A model generated the notes under the pieces. The model was not told where the DNA came from and made no database searches. It was given only the letters and a program-made list of their open reading frames with translations. A stretch of 34,286 nt of DNA from Gemmatimonadota bacterium (GTDB lineage Bacteria; Gemmatimonadota; Gemmatimonadetes; Gemmatimonadales; GWC2-71-9): the NCBI GenBank assembly GCA_003246755.1, contig QKDC01000124.1, positions 1-34,286 of the forward strand, in the 5' to 3' direction. The position numbers were made by a program, and so were the translations under genes. Shown piece after piece: positions 1 to 9,907 of this stretch. Numbering within the stretch: the first letter of the stretch is position 1; every line of letters begins with the position of its first letter.

Positions 1-70
1 CCCGAAGGCACCAATCTTGAAGCAAGGACATGGTGGTTACGCGCCAACCTCGTCCTGACCGGAGCCTCCT

Positions 71-763
71 GTGGATCACCCTTCACGTCCTGGGACAAAG
101 ATCTTCGCCTTCGCCGTCACCGCCCTGGTTCTCGCACCCTCACAACTCCACACCCAGGAACGCGATCTGCGCCCTGAATTGGGAGTGGCAGTTTCGACCA
201 TCGGTCTGGGACTCGAGTTCGGCCTGACCGCCGAAACCCTCGCGCTCCGCGCCGGGTACTATCGGTGGTCATTCAGTCTCACAGAGGAGATCGATGGCGT
301 TCGATACCACGGCGGTCCCGACCTCGAAAACGCTCGTGCGCTGGTGGACCTCTATCCTTTCGGAGGAACATTCCGGCTGACGGGGGGTGCGATCTGGAGT
401 CATAGTTCGGCGGAGGCCAAGGCCACCCTCAGTGAACCACTCGAGATTGGCGGCCGGGTCTACCAACCTGCCGAGGTTGGGGAGGTCCGTGTGCAAGCCG
501 CCTACGGTCGGGACCTTGTGCCCTATCTCGGGTTGGGGTTTGGCACGCGCGGGCAGGTGGGTTTCACCTTCGAAGTCGGCGTGGCCCTGACGGGAAAGCC
601 CTCCGTGACACTCACGGGTCAGACCAATCTCACGGGTCTGGAGAAGGACGAGTTCGATCGCAACATCGCGCTCGAGCAAGAGGAGATTCGCCGCACCATC
701 GATGACGAGCCCCTGCTCCGGTACTACCCGGTAGTAGCCCTCGGACTCAAACTTCGGTTCTGA
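71..763 (+). CDS. Putative outer-membrane beta-barrel-like/hypothetical secreted protein
   Basis: 230-aa ORF with a hydrophobic N-terminus (FAFAVTALVLAPSQLHTQ), alternating beta-strand-like Gly/aromatic pattern and terminal Phe (…VALGLKLRF) typical of OM proteins. Confidence 0.6.
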   Translation: MDHPSRPGTKIFAFAVTALVLAPSQLHTQERDLRPELGVAVSTIGLGLEFGLTAETLALRAGYYRWSFSLTEEIDGVRYHGGPDLENARALVDLYPFGGTFRLTGGAIWSHSSAEAKATLSEPLEIGGRVYQPAEVGEVRVQAAYGRDLVPYLGLGFGTRGQVGFTFEVGVALTGKPSVTLTGQTNLTGLEKDEFDRNIALEQEEIRRTIDDEPLLRYYPVVALGLKLRF

Positions 764-801
764 CCACGCTCCCCCCAGGTCGCGAGGGACTTATCAGCCT
801 G

Positions 802-839
802 TCCGAGACGGTATCAGTCGAACGGGCCCCCGTCTCGGA
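802..839. terminator. Candidate bidirectional terminator hairpin between convergent genes
   Basis: 10-bp perfect inverted repeat TCCGAGACGG (802-811) / CCGTCTCGGA (830-839) between the convergent genes 71..763(+) and 814..1407(-); no clear T-tract. Confidence 0.45.
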
Positions 840-1407
840 GGGAGACGGGGTAATCGAGAATCTCCTTCCAGATGACCGCTGTTTGGATGGGTGAGCGTTT
901 GAGCTGCCTTGGGTGCGAGGCCGTAGCAGGTCGGGCCCCCGCGCGCACCCGCGCGTCGAACGCGCGATGATCGGCCGCATTGAGCGCCCGGTTCCGGGCG
1001 GCAGCTTCCTTGAGCCGACGTGTCACGGCTTCTCGCCCGGTCTCTTCGAGACTGACCACGACGGGCGGAGCACGCACGACCGTCTTCCGCTCGTAGATCA
1101 CAGGATCGACCTCCAGCGTCTCACGATCCTCGACGTCTTCCGCTGATGGGAGTGCCGTCGGGGAATGTCGAGGAGCGATGCCGGCCCGACGTTGTTGCTC
1201 GAGTGTTATTTGACGGAACAGTTCACCGAGTGACCCTGCGGCCTCCGGTGCTGGGCCAGAGGGATCTTCGATGAACCCTTCCGCCTCCACGTCAGATTCG
1301 GCGTGCCGAACGGGGCGTTTTCGTGTGGCAGGGCGATTCTTCCGTCCGAGGAGGCTCAGGCCACCCACAACCAGAATGAACAGGGTAAGGAGATCGTCGA
1401 ACTGCAT
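814..1407 (-). CDS. Hypothetical single-TM protein downstream of floA
   Basis: ORF MQFDDLLTLFILVVGGLSLLGRKNRPATRK…; N-terminal TM then charged tail; starts 4 nt after the floA stop; internal Met preferred over the ORF-track start at 1425. Confidence 0.6.
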   Translation of the reverse strand: MQFDDLLTLFILVVGGLSLLGRKNRPATRKRPVRHAESDVEAEGFIEDPSGPAPEAAGSLGELFRQITLEQQRRAGIAPRHSPTALPSAEDVEDRETLEVDPVIYERKTVVRAPPVVVSLEETGREAVTRRLKEAAARNRALNAADHRAFDARVRAGARPATASHPRQLKRSPIQTAVIWKEILDYPVSLRDGGPFD

Positions 1408-1411
1408 TCGA

Positions 1412-2416
1412 TCACCCGTCCACACTCTTCGGCGGGGCGCCCTCCCCTCCTTCGGCGATCGATTTCCGCATCGTGGTGTCGGCTTCGATGTTGCGATAGC
1501 GTTGGTAGTCCATCACACCGAGCCGACCACTCCGGAACGCGTCAGCCATGGCCAACGGAATGGTCGCCTCGGCTTCGATCAACTTGGCCCGCTGCCTCTG
1601 GGTCTCGGCGATGTACTCCTGTTCGACGGCCACCGCGAGAGCCCGCCGTTCTTCCGCCTTTGCCTGAGCGATCCGCTTATCGGCCTCCGCCTGATCGGTT
1701 TGGAGTTCGGCACCGATGTTCTTGCCGACGTCCACGTCGGCGATATCGATCGACAGGATCTCGAAAGCCGTACCCGCATCAAGACCCTTGGCCAAGACGG
1801 TTGTCGAGATCGAATCCGGATTCTCGAGCACCGCCTTGTGGCTCTGAGCCGATCCGATGGTGCTCACGATGCCCTCACCAACTCGGGCGAGGATCGTTTC
1901 TTCCCCGGCGCCGCCGACGAGACGGTTGATGTTGGCGCGCACCGTCACGCGGGCCATCGCGAGCAATTGGATGCCGTCCTTGGCCATGGCGGCAACCTTC
2001 GGAGTTGTGATGACCTTGGGATTGACGCTGACCTGCACGGCCTCGAAGACGTCGCGCCCGGCCAGGTCGATGGCCGCGGCTTGCTTGAAGTCGAGCGGGA
2101 TTCCCGCCTTATCGGCCGAGATCAGCGCACGCACGACGCGATCGACACTTCCCCCAGCGAGGTAGTGCGCTTCGAGGGCATCGATCGAGAGCACCAGCCC
2201 GGCTTTGAATGCGTTGATCAAGGGAATCACGATGTGCGCAGGTGTCACCTTGCGGAACCGCATGCCGAACAGCGTACCGAAACTGACTCGAACACCAGAC
2301 GCGAAGGCGGTGATCCAGAGGCCAAGTGGGATGAATCGGAAGAACACCACCAGCGCGAGGAACCCGAGAGCGAGTACCGCGAGGAAGAAACCGGGAGCTA
2401 GAGCGTTGGGATCCAC
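1412..2416 (-). CDS. floA: Flotillin-like protein FloA (UPF0365 family)
   Basis: 334-aa ORF; N-terminal membrane hairpin followed by SPFH-like region (…[33 protein letters not shown]…) and Ala/Glu-rich coiled coil, as in YqfA/FloA. Confidence 0.9.
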   Translation of the reverse strand: MDPNALAPGFFLAVLALGFLALVVFFRFIPLGLWITAFASGVRVSFGTLFGMRFRKVTPAHIVIPLINAFKAGLVLSIDALEAHYLAGGSVDRVVRALISADKAGIPLDFKQAAAIDLAGRDVFEAVQVSVNPKVITTPKVAAMAKDGIQLLAMARVTVRANINRLVGGAGEETILARVGEGIVSTIGSAQSHKAVLENPDSISTTVLAKGLDAGTAFEILSIDIADVDVGKNIGAELQTDQAEADKRIAQAKAEERRALAVAVEQEYIAETQRQRAKLIEAEATIPLAMADAFRSGRLGVMDYQRYRNIEADTTMRKSIAEGGEGAPPKSVDG

Positions 2417-2456
2417 GAAACCCTCACAGAGTCAAAGACACAGTCGAAGTCAGACG

Positions 2457-3782
2457 CTACACTTCCCGGACCACGAGTCGATAGCCTTCTGAGCGCAACA
2501 CCGTGATCGTGGTACCAGCCTTGATGAATTCGCCCTCCGTCACGACATCGAGTCGCTCATTGTTGATCGTCGCCGCCCCGGAGGGTCGGAGATCCGTCAA
2601 GGCCTTCCCTTCAGAGCCGATGAGCTCCGCCCGGTTTGGTGCGGAGATGAATCCTTCGGCGGCGTCGGTGCTCGCCTTGAGGAAGAGACCACTAAAACGA
2701 GAACTCATTGGCAGATGACGCAGCCAGCCGAAAATCACCGCCAGTGTGAGGAGAACACTCGCTCCGAGGATGAGGCCGGCCTGCAGAAAGTCTGCCCCAG
2801 TGGGAAGACTCCCCACCATGGCGAGGACAACCGAGGCGCCGATCAGCCCTATGCCGAGTACCCCAGCCACGCCGAAACCCGGAATCACAAATACCTCGAT
2901 GCCCATCGCGATGAGGCCCAGGCCCAGGAGGAGGACCTCCTCCCAGCCGGCGAGCCCAAGAACCATGCTGGAACCAAAGAAGAGGCCGAGCGCACCCAGG
3001 CTGATCGCGCCCCCGAGACCGAAGGCACCACTCTTGATTTCGAAGATGAGGCCGAGCATGCCGAGCGAGAGCAGGAGTGGCGAAACGACGGGATTGGTGA
3101 GAAACCGAACGACGAGCTCCGCCCAGTTGGGTACTGCGTCCACCACCATCGCGTCCTCGAGGCCGACTTCCGAGAGCACGGCGCTCATCGACTCGGCTTC
3201 GGCCTTCGCGAATCCATAGTCAATCGCCTCCCCGGTACTCAGGCTGAGCAAGCGACCGACCGGCTTCACGCCGGGGATGTCGAGGGACTCGTCCACCATC
3301 CCCTCGGCAATCAGGGGATCCAGCCCGTGATGCTCCGCCAGGGCCCGGAATTCGCTTCGCATCGCTGCGACGTATTTCTCTGGAGCCTTGGTTCCTGATC
3401 CGTCGACCGGCGTCGCCGCCCCAATGACACCGCCTGCCCGCATATAGATTTGCCGCGTTGCCAGCGCGATCAGCGCCCCTGCACTGAAGGCCCGAGGGTT
3501 GACGTAGGCATAGACGGGCACCTCCGACGCCAGGATGGCGTCGACGATCCGCTCGGCCGCATCGACACGCCCGCCGGGGGTGTTGATGTCGAGGATCACC
3601 GCAGCGGCAGGGAGTTCGGCGGCCTCTCGGAGGGCCCGAGCCACGAACGGCGCCAGACCGTTCTCGATGGTCCCCGTCACCGGTACCCGGATGACCGTTA
3701 CTTGGGCGACGGCTGGAGCGGCGCTCGTCAACCCGAGAAGGACTGCACCCATCAGACTCACTTTGCGCACAAAACCCTCCAT
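2457..3782 (-). CDS. NfeD family protein with ClpP-class serine protease domain (NfeD1b-like)
   Basis: Signal peptide, protease-like AFSAGALIALATRQIYMRAGGVIGAATPV region, multi-TM segment and C-terminal NfeD OB-fold; adjacent to floA as in yqeZ-yqfA. Confidence 0.88.
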   Translation of the reverse strand: MEGFVRKVSLMGAVLLGLTSAAPAVAQVTVIRVPVTGTIENGLAPFVARALREAAELPAAAVILDINTPGGRVDAAERIVDAILASEVPVYAYVNPRAFSAGALIALATRQIYMRAGGVIGAATPVDGSGTKAPEKYVAAMRSEFRALAEHHGLDPLIAEGMVDESLDIPGVKPVGRLLSLSTGEAIDYGFAKAEAESMSAVLSEVGLEDAMVVDAVPNWAELVVRFLTNPVVSPLLLSLGMLGLIFEIKSGAFGLGGAISLGALGLFFGSSMVLGLAGWEEVLLLGLGLIAMGIEVFVIPGFGVAGVLGIGLIGASVVLAMVGSLPTGADFLQAGLILGASVLLTLAVIFGWLRHLPMSSRFSGLFLKASTDAAEGFISAPNRAELIGSEGKALTDLRPSGAATINNERLDVVTEGEFIKAGTTITVLRSEGYRLVVREV

Positions 3783-3936
3783 TGTCCGGCCACCAGGAAT
3801 CTAACCGCGTCACGGCGCGAGTGAGGCGGCTCAACAGCGATTCCTACTCCTTTCACGACCAATTCAACCGTGGGATACTAGCTTCGCCACATCGGGCCGG
3901 ATCGATCACGAATCGGCAAGTTCCACGGAGGTCGAC

Positions 3937-4884
3937 ATGCCAGCAACCATACCCCAGGATCTGACCCAGGAGAGGGTACAGACCGACGTCGGACTGAACG
4001 TCGTCGTCGTCGCCACCGACTTCTCCCCCGACGGTGACCAGGCCGTTTGGCGCGCCACCGACTTGGCCTTGGCGCCTGACGCGACTCTGATCCTCACCCA
4101 TGTCCTCCCACGCCATTTCGAACCCGCGGTCGAGTCCTTGATTCGATCGGGGGCGGAACGTGAACTCGATCGGACAGCAACCACCATTGGCGATCGCCTG
4201 GTTGCCGCCCGACGCTTGGATGTGAAGGTGAAAGTGCGACTGGTGCGTGGAGTGCCGGCCGAAGAAATCGAGCGCATCGCCGAGACCAATGGTGCCGATC
4301 TCGTCACGGTTGGCCGCAGGGGGCACAATCCGCTGCGTGAACTCCTGATCGGTTCTACGGCGGGCAAGCTGCTCCGTCACGGCCGTCTTCCGGTGCTCGT
4401 GGCGTGCGGGGTAGGACGCAGCAGCTATGACAAGGTTCTCCTGGGATACGATCTCTCAGAACCAGCTCAAGCAGCGGCACGCCTCGTCAAGCGAATGCTC
4501 CCAGAGGGTGTAACCCCCAGAGTCGTCCATGCTTTCGAACATCAATGGCTCGGGCTGCCACCCGCGTATCTCATCAAGCCCGTTGATGCGGACTTTGATG
4601 TCTCATCCGCATCACTGGACGATCGGCGACGCGAAGTGGAACAGGCCCTTGAAGGCCTCTGGTCTTCCGAGGAGATACAAATCGTCGTCGAGGCGACCGA
4701 CCCCCGAACCCTCCTACTGGAGACCGCGCGGCAATGGGAGGCTGATCTGATCGTGATGGGTTCGCGTGGACTGAGCGGGTTCGCGAGAGTGGCCTTGGGA
4801 AGCGTGGCTGGTTCCGTCCTTCATCGGGCGAAGCTGGATGTCCTCATCGTCCCCGAGGCACGTGAGGCGCCGCCGACTATCTGA
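3937..4884 (+). CDS. Tandem universal stress protein (two UspA domains)
   Basis: Two UspA repeats, each with an ATP-binding signature (GRRGHNPLRELLIGSTAGKLLRHGRLPVLV; GSRGLSGFARVALGSVAGSVLHRAKLDVLIVP). Confidence 0.9.
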   Translation: MPATIPQDLTQERVQTDVGLNVVVVATDFSPDGDQAVWRATDLALAPDATLILTHVLPRHFEPAVESLIRSGAERELDRTATTIGDRLVAARRLDVKVKVRLVRGVPAEEIERIAETNGADLVTVGRRGHNPLRELLIGSTAGKLLRHGRLPVLVACGVGRSSYDKVLLGYDLSEPAQAAARLVKRMLPEGVTPRVVHAFEHQWLGLPPAYLIKPVDADFDVSSASLDDRRREVEQALEGLWSSEEIQIVVEATDPRTLLLETARQWEADLIVMGSRGLSGFARVALGSVAGSVLHRAKLDVLIVPEAREAPPTI

Positions 4885-4908
4885 TGCCACTGCGCTGAAA
4901 GTGTGAGT

Positions 4909-5649
4909 TCAGCGGCCTGGGACGCGGAACCACCCGGTCCACCGTCTGATGGTCCGGAGACCCATGTACAGGGTTGCGGTACCCGTCACCAGAACCAACC
5001 AGAACGGATCCATGCGGAGATCACTCGAACGACTCGTCTGCTCGGCCAGGTTGAGCAGGCCCATCGCTGCCACGAGACTCACCATCCCGGCGCTCTCACG
5101 GCGTACCGCCATCCTCCAGGAGTACGGAAGATCTGCCGGGCGCCATTTCGAGAAGGCCGGGATCACGACAGGCGTCCGGGACGACCATGCGAGATAGGCC
5201 GGACCAAACCTGGAGAGCAGGAAGCGCTCTTCGGCGATCATGATGCGCCTGTAGCAGAACCAGAAGTACACCGCGGTAGCTCCCACACACACGAGTGATC
5301 GGCTGAACATTGCCGTGGCGATCCACATGACGAGACTGCCGATGTACAAGGGATGCCGAAGCAGGGAGTAGGGCCCGGTGGTGTTGAGTTGTTCGGCCAG
5401 TTGCCTGTCGGTATTGCGGCCGGAAGTATCGACCGGGACGCCTCCGGAAACCCACGCTCTACCCGCCAGGCCAATCAGACCAACACCGAGACATAAGACC
5501 TCCCATCCGCGATGGGAGTTGGGAAGCTGTTTCGGTGAGGCGTTGAGATACACCCAGGCCAGGATCCCCGCCAGGAGCGGAACGGGTAGATACCCGCGCC
5601 ATCGGAAAAACCACTGCCCGTGTCGCTCGAGTCGCTCCATGCGGCGCAC
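4909..5649 (-). CDS. Isoprenylcysteine carboxyl methyltransferase/PEMT-like membrane methyltransferase
   Basis: Multi-TM ORF with GPYSLLRHPLYIGSLVMWIATAM… and EERFLLSRFGPAYLAW motifs of ICMT/PEMT-like proteins. Confidence 0.75.
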   Translation of the reverse strand: MRRMERLERHGQWFFRWRGYLPVPLLAGILAWVYLNASPKQLPNSHRGWEVLCLGVGLIGLAGRAWVSGGVPVDTSGRNTDRQLAEQLNTTGPYSLLRHPLYIGSLVMWIATAMFSRSLVCVGATAVYFWFCYRRIMIAEERFLLSRFGPAYLAWSSRTPVVIPAFSKWRPADLPYSWRMAVRRESAGMVSLVAAMGLLNLAEQTSRSSDLRMDPFWLVLVTGTATLYMGLRTIRRWTGWFRVPGR

Positions 5650-5669
5650 AGCCTCCCAAGCCTACCGGA

Positions 5670-6152
5670 TCAGGAGGGTGGCCGTCGCTGTTCCCTCAAT
5701 TCCTGGACACGCTGAAGAATGCGGTCGCGAAGCATGAAGAACTGTCCTCGTTGCACCGGTGTCAGCACGACATCGAGCGCCGTCATTTCTTCCTGCATCA
5801 ACAAGGCATAGCGCACTCGGGCAGCGGTGATTCCGTCCACATGCGCGGCGACACTATCGGCATTCGCGGCAATTCCAGGACGAAGTTGCCTGGCCAGGCC
5901 GACACGATGCAGGCGTTCACTCTGTTCGGCTTCGCGGCGCTGTTCGGCGAAACGACTGAGAATGGCACTCACCTTGGGCGCCTGTTCCTCGGTCAGACCG
6001 AGATTCTGCTGGACCTGTTCTGCGAATCGTCGCTCCAGTTCCCCTCGGAGACGAACGGCCCGTGGTCCTTGCCCTGCCTGGGCAGCGACCGAGGCCGAAA
6101 GCACCATCGTGCTCGCGATCAGTAGGAAGCCGATTCGAATTACGCGGGTCAT
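5670..6152 (-). CDS. Spy/CpxP-like periplasmic protein (LTxxQ motif)
   Basis: MTRVIRIGFLLIASTMVLSASVAAQ signal peptide; LGLTEEQAPKVSAIL and VLTPVQRGQFF motifs; start placed at internal Met (6152), directly after the anti-sigma stop. Confidence 0.7.
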   Translation of the reverse strand: MTRVIRIGFLLIASTMVLSASVAAQAGQGPRAVRLRGELERRFAEQVQQNLGLTEEQAPKVSAILSRFAEQRREAEQSERLHRVGLARQLRPGIAANADSVAAHVDGITAARVRYALLMQEEMTALDVVLTPVQRGQFFMLRDRILQRVQELREQRRPPS

Positions 6153-6153
6153 G

Positions 6154-6654
6154 TCATCCCTCCAGAATCTGGAGCAAACGTTCGAGTTCTTCTTCACCGA
6201 GATCGGAGACACCTGGGATTCCCTGCTCGAGCGGGTTCGCCGTGGCCGGCACGACATCGAAGACGAGTTCCAGGTCGTCTTCCGTCAACAACTCGAGTTC
6301 GGGAAGCAGGACCGTGACGGCCAATCCGTCTGTGTCGACCGCGGGCTCGGCGGGTTGCCCTCGGCTGAAAACGATCACGAGCGAGGCGGCCGCCGCCAAG
6401 GGGACAAACCAACGCGCGCGCTGGAAACGGAAGCGGCGCCCTTGCCTGGTGTCAGCCATCCGTTCGGTGACCCGACCAGTGACGACGTCCAGATCGAAAT
6501 GATCTTCGATGTCACTGCCGAGTCGCGTGGCACGATCGATCAGAGTCCACTCGCTCTGGCACGCCTCGCAGCCCTCCAGATGCGCGAGATCGTCATGGCT
6601 CCACGTCTCTCGCCCATGAGCGACCGTGGGCATTCGATCGGAGAGATGTGTCAT
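6154..6654 (-). CDS. Zinc-binding anti-sigma factor (single TM)
   Basis: MTHLSDRMPT…HLEGCEACQSEW (Hx3Cx2C ZAS motif), central TM (WFVPLAAAASLVIVFS); ATGA overlap (6651-6654) with the sigma factor stop. Confidence 0.8.
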   Translation of the reverse strand: MTHLSDRMPTVAHGRETWSHDDLAHLEGCEACQSEWTLIDRATRLGSDIEDHFDLDVVTGRVTERMADTRQGRRFRFQRARWFVPLAAAASLVIVFSRGQPAEPAVDTDGLAVTVLLPELELLTEDDLELVFDVVPATANPLEQGIPGVSDLGEEELERLLQILEG

Positions 6655-7199
6655 GTGAGAATCTCCTTCAACCTCTGGACTGCATGGTGATAATGTACTC
6701 GAGCGGCCCCGGGAGTCGTCCCGCAGGTCTTGGCGATTTCTCGATAGTCGAGCCCCTGCTGAGCCCGGAGGAGGAACACCTCTCTTTGGAGACGTGGCAG
6801 GCGTCCAACCTCGTCCCGGAGACGGTCCTCCTGATCGCCCGCGATGGCTTCCCCCGCCGGATCGGCCGAGTCCACTGCGTCGGTCTCGACGATGGACACC
6901 ATCTGTCGGCCTCGCTCGCGTCGGTACCAGTCCCGCCGCAGGTTTCCGCCGATCCGGAGAAGCCAACTCCGGAATTCCGCATCGCCGCGCCAACTCCCCG
7001 CAGCCCGGAATGCTCGAAAGAACGTCTCCTGTACCAGGTCCTCGACTTCACTCTTGGGAGCTCCACTTGCGTATAAGTACCGAGCTAGGGCGGACCCATG
7101 GCGCCGGACCAATTCCGCCGCGGCCCGCTCGTCTCCGGATCGGTAGGCTGCCACGAGGGTGGCATCGCTCTCGTGGGCCGCGGGTCTGGGCACTGTCAT
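6651..7199 (-). CDS. ECF RNA polymerase sigma factor
   Basis: Region 2 (DLVQETFFRAFRA) and region 4 (LPRLQREVFLLRAQQGLDYREIAKTCGTTPGAARVHYHHAVQRLKEIL); likely start MTVPRPAAHESD at 7199. Confidence 0.9.
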   Translation of the reverse strand: MTVPRPAAHESDATLVAAYRSGDERAAAELVRRHGSALARYLYASGAPKSEVEDLVQETFFRAFRAAGSWRGDAEFRSWLLRIGGNLRRDWYRRERGRQMVSIVETDAVDSADPAGEAIAGDQEDRLRDEVGRLPRLQREVFLLRAQQGLDYREIAKTCGTTPGAARVHYHHAVQRLKEILT

Positions 7200-7404
7200 C
7201 GGCACAGGATCGGACGGAATGCGACGAGGTCTGTTAACCTGCCCCCCAGGACGGCCCCGACCCAAGGACACCAGGTCTCTGGCAGCCCAGTCGCCCACAC
7301 GGGCCCACGAGAACGAGCTAGAGGGTTGTGGATAAACACCCTATAAGGCATACTGATAGCATGTTAGGTCTGTTGATATAATCCTTTTTCTCGATTGTTC
7401 TGAT

Positions 7405-8112
7405 GTGCAGAACTCCACGGTGACGCGACGACTGATGACAGACTCCCCGCTCGTGATCGCACATCGTGGCGCCTCGGGCCATGCCCGGGAAAACACGCTC
7501 GAGGCCATTCGGTTGGCCCGGGAGATGGGCGCGGACGGTATCGAGATCGACGTGCATGGGTGTCTCGATGGCGGGTTCTTGGTCAGGCATGATCCCCTCC
7601 TCCCCGATGAGAGATCGATCCACGACCTGAGCCTGGGGGAGGCACAGGCGGCCTTGGCTGGCACCGATATGGAGGCCCCGACATTGATCGAGGCACTCGC
7701 CGCCGCAACCGGGCTTCGGATCTGGGTGGAGGTAAAGCATATCGGCGAGGCGCAAGATAGACTCTTCCTGGACATCCTCTCCGCCGCACCCGATCCATCA
7801 CTCGTCGCTGTACATAGCTTCGACCATCGGCTGGTGCGCCGATTGGGCGAACGCCAACCTTCCCTTCACCTGGGTATTCTCCAGTCCGCTCGGCCCGAAA
7901 ACCCCTTCACAGCGGTCACCACCAGCGGCGCGGGGACACTCTGGCAGGAATGGACCTTCATCGATGAAGAACTGATGCGCGGCGCTGACGACCTAGGAAT
8001 CGAGGTCATTGCCTGGACCGTCAACAGCGCCCTCGTGGCCCGCAAACTCGCTGATCTCGGCGTCACCGGTCTGTGCGGCAACTACCCCGACCGACTCCGG
8101 ATGGATGGGTGA
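7405..8112 (+). CDS. Glycerophosphodiester phosphodiesterase
   Basis: VIAHRGASGHARENTLEAIRLAREMGADGIEIDVHGCLDGGFLVRHDPLL is the GDPD catalytic signature; ATG at 7435 is an alternative start. Confidence 0.9.
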   Translation: MQNSTVTRRLMTDSPLVIAHRGASGHARENTLEAIRLAREMGADGIEIDVHGCLDGGFLVRHDPLLPDERSIHDLSLGEAQAALAGTDMEAPTLIEALAAATGLRIWVEVKHIGEAQDRLFLDILSAAPDPSLVAVHSFDHRLVRRLGERQPSLHLGILQSARPENPFTAVTTSGAGTLWQEWTFIDEELMRGADDLGIEVIAWTVNSALVARKLADLGVTGLCGNYPDRLRMDG

Positions 8113-8211
8113 TGGCCCATCCCAAGGTCTTCTTCATGGGTTCCCAACACGGCTAGATTATCCGACTCGTATCATCTGCCTGGTGGCTGACACTCCCTGC
8201 CCGGAGGCTCC

Positions 8212-9411
8212 GTGCCCCGATTCGTACTTCCAAGCCTCATCGCCGTCCTGGTCCTCTGGGCCACACCCCTCGCCGGCCAGCGTCCGGGTTCCCGTGGTAC
8301 GACCATCGAACCCGGTCAGGTTTGTCCTGCGGGGACCACCGAGATCCGACCCCGCCTCTGCATGGCGCCCGAACTCGAAGCGCCCAGCATCGTGGATTAC
8401 CGACCACGTTCCACGCTGATCGTCACCGAACACGAGGTACCCCGAGCGAAGTACCCCGTCATCGACTTTCATGGTCATCCCAGAGGCCTCACATCGGAGG
8501 GGGCCCTCGGAGAATTGGCGGACGCTCTCGATGGCATCAACGTCCGAGTGATGGTAGCCGCAAACGGGCTCTCGGGGGACAACCTCACCGAGACCGTGAA
8601 CGCCGTTCGCCATTCTCCACGCATGAAGGACCGGGTACGCGCGATGACCCGAATCGATTTCCGGAACGTCGGGCCCGGCTGGGCCGAGCGTGCTGTAGCC
8701 CAACTGGAGGTCGACGTAGCCGCGGGCGCGGTGGGTGTTGGGGAGGTGTCCAAAGGACTGGGACTGTCGATCCGGAAGGCCGACGGAACACGTCTCCAGA
8801 TCGATGATCCCATCCTCGATCCCGTGTGGCAGGCGTGCGCTCGTCTCGGTATTCCGGTGTTCATTCACACCGCCGACCCCCAGGAGTTCTGGCAGCCGAT
8901 CGACTACACGAACGAACGATGGCTCGAGTTGGGGTTGTTCCCCAACCGGCGGTATCCCCCCGAGCAATTCCCTGCGTTCGAGCGGCTGATGACCGAACGC
9001 GACAACATGCTTCGCCGGAATCCCAAGACCACCTTCGTCATCGCTCACATGGGATGGCACGCCAATGACCTCGGCCGGCTGGGCAAGCTGCTGGATGAAC
9101 TCCCGAACGTCTACACCGAGGTCGGAGCCGTACTCTACGACATCGGGCGGCAGCCGCGCGCTGCCCATGACTTCTTCATTCGATTCCAGGATCGCATCCT
9201 GTTCGGTAAGGACTCCTTCCAGCCGGAGGAGTATCCGTACTACTGGCGCGTGTTCGAGACCCGTGACGACTATTTCGACTACTATCGGCCGTACCATGCC
9301 TTCTGGAAGCTCTATGGAATCGATCTCCCAGACGAGGTGCTGAAGAAGGTGTATTTCCGCAATGCGCTTCGCATCACGCCGGGATTGCCACAGGAAGGGT
9401 GGCCCCAATAG
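8212..9411 (+). CDS. Secreted amidohydrolase-family (amidohydrolase 2/TIM-barrel) protein
   Basis: Signal peptide from GTG start; VIDFHGHPRG, IPVFIHTADP, FVIAHMGWHA and ILFGKDSF motifs of the amidohydrolase superfamily. Confidence 0.8.
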   Translation: MPRFVLPSLIAVLVLWATPLAGQRPGSRGTTIEPGQVCPAGTTEIRPRLCMAPELEAPSIVDYRPRSTLIVTEHEVPRAKYPVIDFHGHPRGLTSEGALGELADALDGINVRVMVAANGLSGDNLTETVNAVRHSPRMKDRVRAMTRIDFRNVGPGWAERAVAQLEVDVAAGAVGVGEVSKGLGLSIRKADGTRLQIDDPILDPVWQACARLGIPVFIHTADPQEFWQPIDYTNERWLELGLFPNRRYPPEQFPAFERLMTERDNMLRRNPKTTFVIAHMGWHANDLGRLGKLLDELPNVYTEVGAVLYDIGRQPRAAHDFFIRFQDRILFGKDSFQPEEYPYYWRVFETRDDYFDYYRPYHAFWKLYGIDLPDEVLKKVYFRNALRITPGLPQEGWPQ

Positions 9412-9432
9412 TCCATCCTCCCGAGCCCTTCG

Positions 9433-9795
9433 CTATCGGCTGAATCCCGCCGCTGGTTCCATGTAGGTGGGATTGAAACCAGCCAGGGCTTCCTTGACCG
9501 ACGCGTCCGGCGCGCCATAGACCGTGAAGCGCGTCGGCACCAGAATCTCCAGAAAACGGCCGGCGAACTTTTGCCCGAAAGCGCCGAGGTGGGTCATTAC
9601 AGATGGTGAATCCGCATAGCGCTCGAAGATGTGGCAACTCCGGCCATCGGAGCTGGTGCTCCACTCATAGTTGAGTGTGCCAGGCTCATTCGCCTGAGTC
9701 GCCTCGACCATCTCCGACATGAGATCCTTCAAGTCCTCCTCCCGTCCTGTTTGAATCTGGAGTTCAAGCATCCAAGACACGGTCTTGTCCATCAT
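9433..9795 (-). CDS. Putative quinol monooxygenase (ABM domain)
   Basis: About 120 aa; LELQIQTGREEDLKDLMSEMVEATQANEPGTLNYEWSTSSDGRSCHIFERYADSPSVMTHL is the ABM-fold pattern. Confidence 0.85.
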   Translation of the reverse strand: MMDKTVSWMLELQIQTGREEDLKDLMSEMVEATQANEPGTLNYEWSTSSDGRSCHIFERYADSPSVMTHLGAFGQKFAGRFLEILVPTRFTVYGAPDASVKEALAGFNPTYMEPAAGFSR

Positions 9796-9907
9796 TGCTC
9801 CTTATTGAGAGGGTGATGTCCGCTGCCCCCAGCCTTTAGGGCGCAAACAGGAACCATGTTAGACTGGGCGCCGACGAACGCCAGCAAAGAGTCTTGTGTC
9901 AAGCGAA

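Noticed and set aside
1271-2401. 376-aa plus-strand ORF opposite floA
   Set aside because: Antisense shadow ORF of high-GC coding DNA; composition (Arg/His/Asp-rich) is not protein-like, and the opposite strand encodes FloA.
8158-9408. 416-aa minus-strand ORF
   Set aside because: Antisense to the amidohydrolase, which has clear family motifs; no motif on this strand.
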